From Datisca glomerata (lineage: Eukaryota > Streptophyta > Magnoliopsida > Cucurbitales > Datiscaceae): a stretch of DNA of 64,000 nt. The notes under the pieces are model-generated. The model was not told the DNA's origin. It saw nothing but the letters and a program-made list of their open reading frames with translations, and ran no database searches. The stretch is from positions 50,580 to 114,579 of the forward strand of contig QANY01005812.1 in the NCBI GenBank assembly GCA_003255025.1. Direction: 5' to 3'. Below, in pieces: positions 20,256 through 28,502 of the stretch. Each line of letters starts with the position of its first letter. Position 1 is the first letter of the stretch. A program made the translations under genes and the position numbers.

Positions 20256-21142
20256 TGATGAGGATCTGGTTGCACAAGCTCAAATGATGGATCCCATTCA
20301 AGTAGCAAGCGGTCAAATCAAAAGAACTAGAAAAAAGAGAATGGATGAAGCACTCAATATGAGTATGACGTGGAGTATGATGTGGCATATGGCAGCCTAC
20401 ATGGAGCATGGCGTGGCGTCCAACATGGAAGCTTACATGGAGCATGATGTGGCATACAACATGGAAGCCCACATGGAGATGACTTGGCATCCTACATGGC
20501 ATTCCGCATGGAGCATGATGTGACATTCAATGCGGGAGTCCACATAAGCATGACTTGGCTATTTAAATGATGACAAGAAAGCAAGACAACTTGGCAATCC
20601 TAACTTAGAAGTGGACAACTAATAGGAGTCTATTAGAGCATGACACCTTGGCAATCCTAACCTACAAGTGGACATCTGATAAGAATCTTTTGGGTGTACT
20701 ACTAGTTCCTTATTTACTACAATTTATATTACTTTATCTTTTAAATTTAGTTTAGTTTGTTTATACACTTTAGGACTCTTTAGGTTTCTAGTTTTTTTAT
20801 TTAAGCATGGTTTTACAATATATTCAAAATCTTTGATCAATATAATTCTTTGTGAGAATTTTATCTTATGTTCTTATAGCTTTTCAGACTATCAAGAATA
20901 TTCTTGTGGCATCTAAAACCTAGATTTATCACTCACTTTTCCTTCTTGTTCTTGAGTGTGGCGTCTAAATCATGTATTTGGTTCTTTTTGAAGCATCAGT
21001 TTGGGTCTTAGGTCTCATACCTAAAGTTCTCTGTATGTCATAGAAAACGAGTTAAGGTTTCTTATTCTTTAAAATCGATCCTTGGGGTTTTGAACCATCA
21101 TTGTTATTGGTTTTCAAGGCAGGTCGGTTGAGGTTCACATCA
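20256..21142 (+). repeat. 5' LTR of gypsy copy 2
   Basis: Starts TGATGAGGATC and ends GGTTCACATCA, directly before the primer site. Collinear with 24,443-25,323 and with the copy 1 LTRs. The first ~270 bp encode the Pol tail, and the minisatellite lies at about 20,375-20,525. Confidence 0.92.
20375..20525 (+). repeat. LTR minisatellite (catggagcatga units), copy 2 left LTR
   Basis: Repeated catggagcatg, a short variable part, then ggcntncaacatggaagc. Unit lengths are near 30-45 bp and encode YMEHxxASNMEA-like peptides. Fewer units than in the copy 1 left LTR. Confidence 0.78.
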
Positions 21143-21144
21143 TT

Positions 21145-21156
21145 TGGTATCAAAGC
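21145..21156 (+). other. primer binding site (initiator-Met tRNA type), gypsy copy 2
   Basis: TGGTATCAAAGC, one mismatch from the canonical TGGTATCAGAGC, two bases after the LTR end. Confidence 0.92.
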
Positions 21157-21479
21157 TTTTGGTTCTCTAGAGTCAGATTCAATTCTAATTTTTTTGAGTT
21201 TGATGGTGTTCTGAAAAATGATCATAACTTTTGATCCGGGTGTCGAAATAGTTATTATTACATATCAAATCGATCAGATTTTTTAGATATAAAATATGTA
21301 TGTGCGTGGCGAAGCTAGATTTCATTTTCTTATCACTTCCCGAGGTGTTTAATATTTTCTGCACAGTTTCATCTAAAAATTCAGAATTTCAGAATTTCAG
21401 ATTTCAAATTCGAATTTACATTGTTTTAGCTATTATCTTATCACATATCATCTCTATCTTTTACAAATCTGAATTTGAA

Positions 21480-21930
21480 CATTAAATGAAAGATAGAATT
21501 CTATCGTCTTATCATCTTATCATATTATCATCTTATGATCTTATCACCTTATCATCTTATCTTATCTAATCATATCTTTGCATATAATATTTTATCTCAT
21601 CTTATCATATCATAGATCATCTTGTCATAACTTATCTTATCTTTTCTTACTCATCTTATCATATCTTATCCTTGTCTTATCTTATCATATCTTTTCTAAT
21701 CTCATCTTATCTTATCTTATCATTGTCATATCTTATCATATCTTTTCTAATATCATCTTATCTTATCTTATCATTGTCTTATCTTATCATATCTTTTCTA
21801 ATCTCATTGTATCTTATCTTATCATATCTTTTCTTAGCGCATTTATCGTATCTTGTCTAATCATTGTCTTATCTTATCATATATTTTCTTATCTCATCCA
21901 TACCTTATCTTATCTTCTGTAAAAAAAGAT
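21480..21930 (+). repeat. pentanucleotide-rich leader repeat (TTATC), copy 2
   Basis: Dominated by cttatcttatc and catatctt. Part has a longer period of about 51 bp: catcttatcttatcttatca at about 21,703 and again at 21,754. This is the counterpart of 7441-7800 in copy 1. The continuous frame across it (Ser, Tyr, Leu, Ile and His only) is a product of the repeat, not a gene. Confidence 0.87.
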
Positions 21931-22256
21931 CTCCTTTTGTTTTCTTATCACTAATTGTATCTCTTAGTTGTTTGCTTTTCTTATCTTCTCATAGTGTTTG
22001 ACTTGTTTTAGGTCTTTTAGTCGTTACTTGAAAATTCCAGATTTATTTGTTAGTTTCATCAAGAAACGAAAGAGAAAACTAAGAGTGGTAAAAGTCAAGA
22101 GTGTGTGAGATCATAAGAGGGTAAAAGCCAGATATATTGTGTGAAACACGAGCGGAAAAAAATTGAGTGAACCGCAAACTTTGAGTGTGTAAACACGTGA
22201 GGGAGAGATTGTAAGGTCCTTAATTTTTCTACTACTAATCTTATTCTCATTCAAGT

Positions 22257-22707
22257 ATGTCAAACAACAACGATAGTGGAGGAATGGTGGAAGATGGTAG
22301 GTTGAAGTTACAAATGGAGGCACTAGTGGGTGAATTTAAGAGAACTTTAGGAGAGAGGCTTGAACGATTCAATGAGAGGATTGATCGGGTGGAAACAAGG
22401 GTAGAAAAACCTAGAGCTCCTATGGAGCATCGAAGGGAGAGACGATTACCTAGCGTTAAGTATGAGGAAGAATTTGGGAAATACCTTGATGAAGAGGAGC
22501 GATATTCTAACATGGGCACATTAGGTCGTGGGGTTAGAGATAGGGGATTCTGACATGGAAATAGAGAAGATAGGTCTGGTGAGAGGGTGGATAACAATTT
22601 GGGTAGCATTGAGATGAAGATTCCATCATTCCGAGAATGTGGAAACTAAAAGTGAATCCAAAGAGGAGTCCATGCCACCACTAGAGGATGCAAGTGACAA
22701 TAAATAA
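22257..22707 (+). pseudogene. gag N-terminal remnant with core deletion, gypsy copy 2
   Basis: Frame 22,257-22,553 (98 codons) starts MSNNNDSGG. A helical, probably coiled-coil stretch follows near residues 18-50 (LQMEALVGEFKRTLGERLER and onward), then ERYSNMGTLGRGVRDRGF and a TGA stop. After the stop, IEMKIPSF is followed at once by NVETKSE and PPLEDASD, the same core deletion as copy 1. The capsid core and zinc knuckle that would package RNA are absent. Confidence 0.85.
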
Positions 22708-23400
22708 TTGACCGATGGGGAAATTTCAATGAAAATAAGAGCTCTTAGTGCCCTAGCAAAAGAAGATGAGAAGGCACAACGAGAAAATATTTTTCATACT
22801 ATATGCCTTGTTAGTGATAAAGTGTGTAGTATGATTATTGATGGGAAAAGTTTTACTAATGTGGCTAGCACTTACATGGTGGAAAAACTAAACTTGCCAA
22901 TATCAAAACATCCTAACCCATACACGCTGACATGGTTGAGTGATTGTGGAGAAATTGAGGTGGATAAGCAAGTGTTAGTTTCTTTCTTTATTGGCAAGTA
23001 CAATGATGGAGGTTTGTGTGATGTAGTGCCAATGCAAGAAAGTCATCTTCTCTTGGGGAGGCCGTGGCAATGTGATAGAAAAGCCACTCATGACGGTTAC
23101 AAAAATAGATACTCTTTTGTAATTGATAAGAAACCCATTACTCTTGTACCTCTCACCCCAAATCGTGTGCAAGAAGATCAATTAAAGTTGAAAAGACAGA
23201 ACGAAAAACAAAGAGAGATTGAGAATGAAAAAGAGAGAGAGAGAATGAGCAAAAGCAAGAGAGTGAGAGTTCAAAAAAAGGAATGGTTGAACAAAACAAA
23301 AGAGTGAAAAATAGAGAGTTGGCCGAGAGGAGTGAGAAAAATCAAGAGATAAAAAAAGAGAGATTTTATGGAAGAGAGAGTGCGATTAAAGGAGCTTTGA
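22708..23400 (+). pseudogene. aspartic protease and charged linker, gypsy copy 2
   Basis: The 199-codon frame 22,708-23,307 reads RALSALAKEDEKAQRENIFH, then the active-site loop SMIIDGKSFTN, where relatives have IIDGGSCTN (Gly to Lys, so the loop is probably inactive). It continues with VASTYMVEKLNLP, GEIEVDKQVLVSFFIGKY, LLLGRPWQCDRKATHDGY, KPITLVPLTP and a Glu/Lys/Arg-rich linker. The protease would process Gag-Pol. The frame is open here because, unlike copy 1, no LINE has split it. It ends in the linker near 23,307. Confidence 0.87.
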
Positions 23401-23479
23401 GTTTCGACCGGCCTTTGCTTGTACTTTTGTAGAGGTTTTCTTATCCACTAATGAATTTAACCACTATTTGCCTTGCATT

Positions 23480-24030
23480 TTTTAATCTCTTTTGCATCAC
23501 TTTGAAGATGTATTCCCTGAGGAGAGGCCAAAAGTGTTGCCACTGATTAGGGGAATTGAGCACCAAATTGACTTCGTACCCGGAACTCCCATCCAAAATA
23601 AACCCACTCATAGAAGATATCCGGATAAAAGAAATGAGCTGCAAAGACAAGTGAGGAAGCTCATGGAAAAGGGGTATGCCCATGGAAGCATGAGCCCTAG
23701 TGCGGTTCTCATATTGGTTGTGACTAAGAAGGAATGGACATGGACATTGTGCATTGATCGACGAGCCATAAATAACATCAATGTAAAGTATCACCATCTT
23801 ATTCTTAGATTAGTTGGTATGTTTGATGAATTGCATGGTTCTTGTTTGTTTACTAAAATTGATCTTAAAAGAGGATATCATCAATTCAGCAAGTAAGAGA
23901 TAGATGAAGGGAAAACAACATTAAAAACTAAACATGGATTGCATGAGTGGTTAGTAATGATTTATGGTTTAACTAATGCACCTAGTACATTCATGAGGTT
24001 GATGAATATGTCTTGTGTACGTTAATGGGA
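23480..24030 (+). pseudogene. reverse transcriptase N-terminal half, gypsy copy 2
   Basis: Frame 23,492-23,896 contains HFEDVFPEERPKVLPL, EHQIDFVPGTPIQNKPTHR, LQRQVRKLMEKGYAHGS and RRAINNINVKY. It also holds motif A, FTKIDLKRGYHQ, with its catalytic Asp. After a stop at about 23,896, [20 protein letters not shown] can still be read. Near 24,030 the sequence leaps to integrase at ttgtggtagttaatagga, so motif C (YxDD), the thumb and RNase H are missing. This cannot polymerise DNA. Confidence 0.87.
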
Positions 24031-24430
24031 AAATTTGTGGTAGTTAATAGGACACACTCTACTTTATTGGGTGCTATGATTCAAAAGAATTTAAGCCAAT
24101 AAAAGAAGTGTTTACCACATTTTGAGTTTGCATATAATAGGTTTCTTCATTCTACTTCTTTTTCTCTTTATTTTGATTTTTATGGCTATAATCCTTCAAT
24201 TCCCACGCATATTTTACCTTTACCAACAAATAAGCATGCTAATCTTGTTGGTAAGAAAGATACAGATTTTATGAAGGATTTACATGCCAAGGTTCGGGCT
24301 AACATTGAAAAGAAGAATGACAATGCCTTCAAGCTAGATTTTCCAAGCGAGAACAATGTAAGTGCTATATTTCATTTGACTAACTTGTTCCCGTTTAATG
24401 TAGGTGATGATTTGAACACAAACTATCCCA
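24031..24430 (+). pseudogene. integrase C-terminal remnant, gypsy copy 2
   Basis: Reads VVNRTHSTLLGAMIQKNL, FEFAYNRFLHSTS, a GYNPSIPTHILPLP-like stretch, KDLHAKVRANIEKKN, then NDNAFKLDF and NVGDDLNTN before the polypurine tract. A further small deletion joins IEKKN to DNAFKLD; copy 1 still keeps that part, so this loss is private to copy 2. The zinc-binding and catalytic core domains of integrase are gone. Confidence 0.83.
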
Positions 24431-24442
24431 AGAGGGAGGGAA
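24431..24442 (+). other. polypurine tract of gypsy copy 2
   Basis: AGAGGGAGGGAA directly before the 3' LTR start TGATAAGG; matches 2215-2225 of copy 1. Confidence 0.88.
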
Positions 24443-25323
24443 TGATAAGGATGCATAAGCTCAAATGATGGATCCATTTCAAGTAGCAAGCAGTCAAATG
24501 AAAAGAGCTAGAGAAAAGAGAATGGCTGAAGTACTCAATATGAATATGACGTGTAGTATGATGTGGCATATGGTAGCCTACATGGATCATGTCGTGGCGT
24601 CCAACATGAAAGCTCGCATGGAGCATGATGTGGCATACAACATAGCAACCCACATGGAGATGACTTGGCATCCTACATGGCATTCCACATGGAGCATGAT
24701 GTGGCTTCAATATGGCAGTCCACATGGAGCATGACTTGTCATTTTAAATGATGACAAGGAAACAAGACAACTTGGAAATCCTAACCTAGAAGTGGACAAC
24801 CAATAGAAGTCTATTAGAGCATGACACCTTGTGGCAATCCTAACCAACAAGTAGACAGCCAATATGAATCTTTTGGGTAGATTACTAGTTCCTTATTTAC
24901 TACAATTAATATTTCTTTATCTTTTAAGTTTAGTTTAGGTTGTTTAAATACTTTAGGACCCTTTAGGCATCTAGTTTTTCTATTTAAGCATGCTTTTACA
25001 ATGTATTCAAAATCTTTTATCATTATAATTCTTTTTGAGAGTTTTCTCTTTAGTTCTTTTTAAAACTTTTCAGACTTATATAGAATATTCTTGATGCGTC
25101 TAAAACCTAGACTTGTCACTACTTTTCCTTCTTGTTCTTGAGTGTGGCATCTAAGTCATACCTTTGGTTCTTTTCGAAGCATCAATTTGGGACTTAGGTC
25201 TTGTACCTAATGTTCTCTTTATGTCATAGAAAACTGGTCGGGGTTTCTTCTTTTTTAAAATTGATCATTGGGTTCTTGAACCATCATTGTTATTGGTTTT
25301 CAAGCCAGGTCGCTTGAGGTTCA
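24443..25323 (+). repeat. 3' LTR of gypsy copy 2, 3'-truncated by a few bases
   Basis: Collinear with the 5' LTR at 20,256-21,142. It starts TGATAAGGATGC and ends gcttgaggttca, lacking the last bases (tatca/catca), and is followed directly by displaced Athila-type gag sequence. The Pol-tail coding part and minisatellite are at about 24,465-24,740. Confidence 0.9.
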
Positions 25324-25780
25324 AGGAAGCTTTTCAAAAAATAGACAAGCTACCCAAATGCTAACTTCAGTCGGCCACCTATTTTCAACCAATCAATTTC
25401 AGAACAACCATATCAACCACGACCACAAGCCATGCCTCAAGACCAAGGTATGTCTCTTGAGAAAATAGTTAACTCTTTGGCTTCTAAATCTTTGTAATTT
25501 CAACAGGAAACAAAGACCACTATTAAGAACTTGTAGAGCCAATTAGCTACTACCGTGAGCAAATTGGAAGCACAAGGATCGGGAAAACTTCCATCATAAA
25601 CTGTGATCAATCCGAGGGAATATGCTAGTTCTATGACCTTGAGATATGCGAAACAACTTGATGAAGTACCAAGAACACCAAAAAAAGAAGGAGAGTTTGT
25701 GGATGAGCAAAAACAAAAAATGAATTTGACCCTTGAGAAAGATGAAGCTATGACTCCCATAGAGAGCACTTTGCAATGCT
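25324..25780 (+). pseudogene. Athila/Tat-type gag C-terminal remnant
   Basis: Conceptual reading gives PNANFSRPPIFNQSISEQ, PQDQGMSLEKIVNSLASKSL, FQQETKTTIKNL, SQLATTVSKLEAQGSGKLPS, NPREYASSMTLRYAKQLDEV and PRTPKKEGEF. These are typical of the Athila gag C-terminus and lead into protease in full elements. Stops fall at about 25,497, 25,533 and 25,599. Near 25,770 the text jumps directly into reverse transcriptase, so protease and the first half of RT are deleted. Confidence 0.82.
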
Positions 25781-26190
25781 CCTGGTGCTTCTCAACGATG
25801 TATGATGAGCATATTTTCATATTATGTATAAAGCATCATAGAAGTTTTATGGATGATTTTTGTGTTCATGGTGACTCTTTTGACAAATGCTTAGATAACC
25901 TCACCCTTGTTCTTAAACGACCTTGTGCTTAATTGGGTAAAATGTCATTTCATGGTAGATCAAGGTATAGATTTAGTCCATATCATATCATCTAAGGGAA
26001 TAGAAGTAGATGAATCTAAAATAGATCTTGTACATTCCTTACCACTTCCCACAAGTGTCATCGAGGTTCATTCTTTTCTTCGACATGTAAGTTTTTATCG
26101 AAGATTCATCAAGGATTTTTCAAAGATTTCAAGGCCCTTGTGCATATTGTTACAAAAGGAAGTGATGTTCGACTTCAATGAAGAGTGAAA
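25781..26190 (+). pseudogene. Athila/Tat-type reverse transcriptase, C-terminal half
   Basis: Begins inside RT at MMSIF-like residues and holds the catalytic region FMDDFCVHGDSFDKCLDNL (YxDD replaced by MDD context). It continues LVLNWVKCHFMVDQGIDLVH, SSKGIEVDESKIDLVHSLPL and FYRRFIKDFSKISRPLCILL. A frameshift near 25,915 separates the frames 25,603-25,932 and 25,907-26,188. The region matches the palm/thumb/connection of Ty3/gypsy RT. Confidence 0.85.
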
Positions 26191-26775
26191 GGAGGCATTC
26201 GAAAAGCTTAACGAAACTTTGACCATATCTCCCATTATTCAACCATCTAATTGGAACTTCCCATTTGAGTTAATGTGTGATGCAAGTGACTATCCCGTGG
26301 GGGCTGTTTTAGGGCAATAAGTTGGCAAGCTTTCTCATGTTATCTATTATGCATCAGGAACCTTGAATGATGCACAACTTAACTACTCTACAACTGAGAA
26401 AGAGCTATTGGCGGTTATTTTTGCTTTAGATGAGTTTCGTTCTTATTGAATTGGTTCTAAAGTAATTGTGATTTCTGATCATGTAGCTCTTAGGTACTTG
26501 CTCACTAGGAAGGATGCTAAATCGAGACTTATAAGGTGGATACTTTTCTTAAAAGAATTTGATTTGGACATCAACGACAAGAAGGGAAGTGATAATGTAG
26601 TGCTGATCATCTTAGTCGCCTCATTCATAATGAGGAAGCTCTTCCTTTGCGTGAAAACTTTCTCGACGAGATATTCTCTTTGGGATTTTTGACCCCTTGG
26701 TATGCTGATATTTTGAACTACTTTGTCTCCAAGAAGATGCTCAAAGACAGCAAAGCAATATGCGTTTTTTGATGA
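26191..26775 (+). pseudogene. Athila/Tat-type RNase H remnant
   Basis: Reads PPIIQPSNW-like lead-in, ELMCDASDYPVGAVLGQ, LSHVIYYASGTLNDAQLNYS, TEKELLAVIFALDEFRSY, SKVIVISDHVALRYLLTRKD, LIRWILFLKEFDLDINDKKG. The RNase H acidic residues (the Asp in DASD, Glu in TEKEL, Asp in SDH) are all visible, which is unusual in this window. Stops at about 26,188, 26,320 and 26,449 break it. It trails off through TPWYADILNYFVSK near 26,720; integrase is not found. Confidence 0.85.
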
Positions 26776-27083
26776 GTCTTAGGATATTTTCTAACAACCA
26801 TGATGAGAACTAACCTTTAATGTTATGTCTTTGATTGATTATAAGCATGGATGTAGATCTTGACGTTATTCCTTAGTTAATATGTTTTTATGATAGTTAG
26901 AGAGAGAAGCTCTCCCTTCTCTCTAGGTTTTCTGATTTCATATCTCGTGTTTCCTCCCTCCTAGTGAGGAACTCCATTGTTGGTGGGTCTCTATTAGCCA
27001 AGGTGGGTTACAAACTCACTTATGGGGTACTAGCCAAGGTTTCTTATAGCCTAAGGCCATTTCTTCTCTAAAGAAAGCTGTAG
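26776..27083 (+). other. non-coding; possible start of a LINE 5' region
   Basis: No coding frame. At 26,893-26,915 the sequence gagagagaagctctcccttc resembles the 5' end of LINE B (agagagagaagctct on its coding strand near 17,763-17,780). A LINE 5' end may therefore begin here. Short repeats of agccaaggtgggt follow (about 26,996, 27,306). This is suggestive only. Confidence 0.3.
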
Positions 27084-27575
27084 TTGATCATGGAGCGAAG
27101 GAAGCTTCTCAAAGCTCTGAGCCATCTTCTGAGTTTTGAAGTTCAAGAACGTACCTCCCTCTTTCTCTCTCAGTTAAGGGGGGGTGGTGAAATCACACTC
27201 GGGGGGACTATTCAATGTCCTGGTCAGTCCAAGACCTTACATTTTCTTAAGGAGAAGCCTAGTTTGAATGAGAGAGTCTATCCCATTGTTGGCTGGTCTC
27301 TATCAGCCAAGGTGGGTGATGTTATCGCTCATGGAGACATCCGAGGCTCCATTATGTACAAGGCTATTTCTATTCCTAAGGAGAAGTCTCTTATGCAAGG
27401 TAACCAAGTTTTGGATTTTAAATCTACTATATCTCTTTCAGATAAATTGAGAGCTATTTATCTAAGATTAGAGGCTCACATGGAGATTCTAGGGGTGGTG
27501 CTCAGAGTTCTTCAAGGTTGCCCAAATTTCTTGAAGTTGAAGATGAACTCTCTTTTCCTAGAGGGGACAAATTGA
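27084..27575 (+). CDS. unrecognised 163-aa open frame
   Basis: Open from MERRKLLKALSHLL (second Met) to a stop at 27,573. It contains ERVYPIVGWSLSAKVGDVIA near residues 60-85 and a leucine-rich, helix-prone part near 115-155. No domain is recognised. If the LINE-like 5' motif at 26,893 is real, this would sit where ORF1 starts, and the frame may be the N-terminal part of a diverged LINE ORF1 cut off near 27,740. It might equally be chance coding in retroelement debris. Codon use and neighbours give no sign of a host gene. Confidence 0.3.
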   Translation: MIMERRKLLKALSHLLSFEVQERTSLFLSQLRGGGEITLGGTIQCPGQSKTLHFLKEKPSLNERVYPIVGWSLSAKVGDVIAHGDIRGSIMYKAISIPKEKSLMQGNQVLDFKSTISLSDKLRAIYLRLEAHMEILGVVLRVLQGCPNFLKLKMNSLFLEGTN

Positions 27576-27607
27576 CTCATGTGGTAGTGGTAAATGATGG
27601 AGGTGAC

Positions 27608-27720
27608 ATCTCCTTTTTTGAAGCCTATTATTTCTCTCTCCAATGAAAGTGAAGGAGGTGTTAGTTCCTTTTTGAAGCCTACTATTTCTCTCTCCAACGA
27701 AGTGAAAGAGAGGTTCTCGT
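27608..27720 (+). repeat. 57-bp tandem duplication
   Basis: cctttttgaagcctantatt followed by tctctctccaangaaagtga occurs twice in a row (about 27,608-27,664 and 27,665-27,720) with few differences. The reason for the duplication is not evident. Confidence 0.78.
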
Positions 27721-28380
27721 TCAAATCTTGAGTTAACATACAGCACGAGGATTAAATTCTAGAAATTTTTGTAAGGGTCTTTCGAAGTGAATGGTGGATC
27801 GAGTACCTCTTCAAAAAATTATTCTTGGCCTATGTTCTTAGTTGATTAACTCTAGTTTTGAGAAGTGTTCCTTAAATATTTTGATGATGTCTTTTACTCC
27901 ATGAGTCTTTAGAACCTTTGTTGCATCCTCCTATCATTTCTTTTAGCCACTACCCCTAGCCCTATTCAACCTTAATTGAAGACATTTTGATTTTGGGTGG
28001 TGCTGACAACTTAGGGGAGAATTGCACTAAGGGAAAGCATATAGTGTCACTGATCCTTTCAATCAAGTAAGTTGTGTCTTGTGAAAATAAATTGAGAGAA
28101 TAAATAGTTGAGTGATCTTCTCTGTGAGGTTTATGGAGCTTTTACTTGTTCGAAGCATGCATAACCTAAATTATCGTTAATATTGGCTATGACACATAAA
28201 CACGTGAGTTTGATTGTTATAGAGATGTATTAGCTTTCGAATGATCACAGATTTGAGTCAATGTCTGTATAATTTCAAGGCTATAATAACTTATTGTTCT
28301 CGGAGACAAATTGTTGGAAGGTTAGTTTTTTTTGTCTACGCTTGGATTGCTAAGGGACTAGCAATAAGTTGGTTAGGAGT
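27721..28380 (+). other. probable 3' untranslated region of the Athila/Tat-type element
   Basis: No reading frame. Near 28,000-28,025 ggtgctgacaacttagggga resembles the non-coding region that precedes the 3' LTR in Athila/Tat elements. A purine-rich segment with gattgctaagggactagcaa and gttggttaggagttg at about 28,340-28,382 is where a polypurine tract is expected. The assignment rests on family resemblance. Confidence 0.5.
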
Positions 28381-28502
28381 TGTGATAAGTGTGTAAAAAC
28401 ACATTTTATTTATCATTTAAATAATAACATTTGTGAAAAGAAAAGATTAAATTTGATATTTTATTTAATTATTTCACGAATGTTATATTCATAGATTTAT
28501 TT
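28381..28502 (+). repeat. start of an Athila/Tat-type 3' LTR, interrupted
   Basis: The sequence tgtgataagtgtgtaaaaac follows the purine-rich stretch, as LTRs of this lineage start (TGATAAGTG). About 120 bp later it is interrupted by the poly-T of LINE C. No matching 5' LTR start is left at 19,319 for comparison. Confidence 0.5.

Larger units (their letters stand above)
20256..25323 (+). mobile_element. non-autonomous Ty3/gypsy LTR retrotransposon, copy 2
   Basis: Plus-strand element of about 5.07 kb: 5' LTR (20,256-21,142), primer site (21,145-21,156), leader repeat, gag/protease/RT/integrase remnants, polypurine tract (24,431-24,442) and 3' LTR (24,443-25,323). The internal region of about 3.3 kb equals that of copy 1 once the nested LINE is removed, and it carries the same two deletions. 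It sits in the gag gene of an Athila-type element. The left flank ends ctttgatagc, but the 3' LTR stops at ggttca, and roughly a hundred codons of host gag are missing. So the right junction suffered a deletion and no target duplication survives. Confidence 0.92.
19319..28502 (+). mobile_element. decayed Athila/Tat-type Ty3/gypsy element, interrupted by gypsy copy 2
   Basis: Plus-strand relic in order: an end-fragment of the 5' LTR (19,319-19,397), an Asp-tRNA-type primer site (19,403-19,422), gag N-part (to 20,255), gypsy copy 2 (20,256-25,323), gag C-part (25,324-25,780), RT and RNase H remnants (25,780-26,775), and what looks like the 3' untranslated end plus the start of the 3' LTR (about 27,900-28,502). 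Much is missing: most of the 5' LTR, protease, the first half of RT and integrase. The stretch 26,880-27,740 may be a separate insertion. Coordinates of the right end are approximate. Confidence 0.75.

Noticed and set aside
21578..21922. Open frames of Ser/Tyr/Leu/Ile/His repeats
   Set aside because: Product of the TTATC leader repeat of gypsy copy 2; two overlapping frames show the same pattern.
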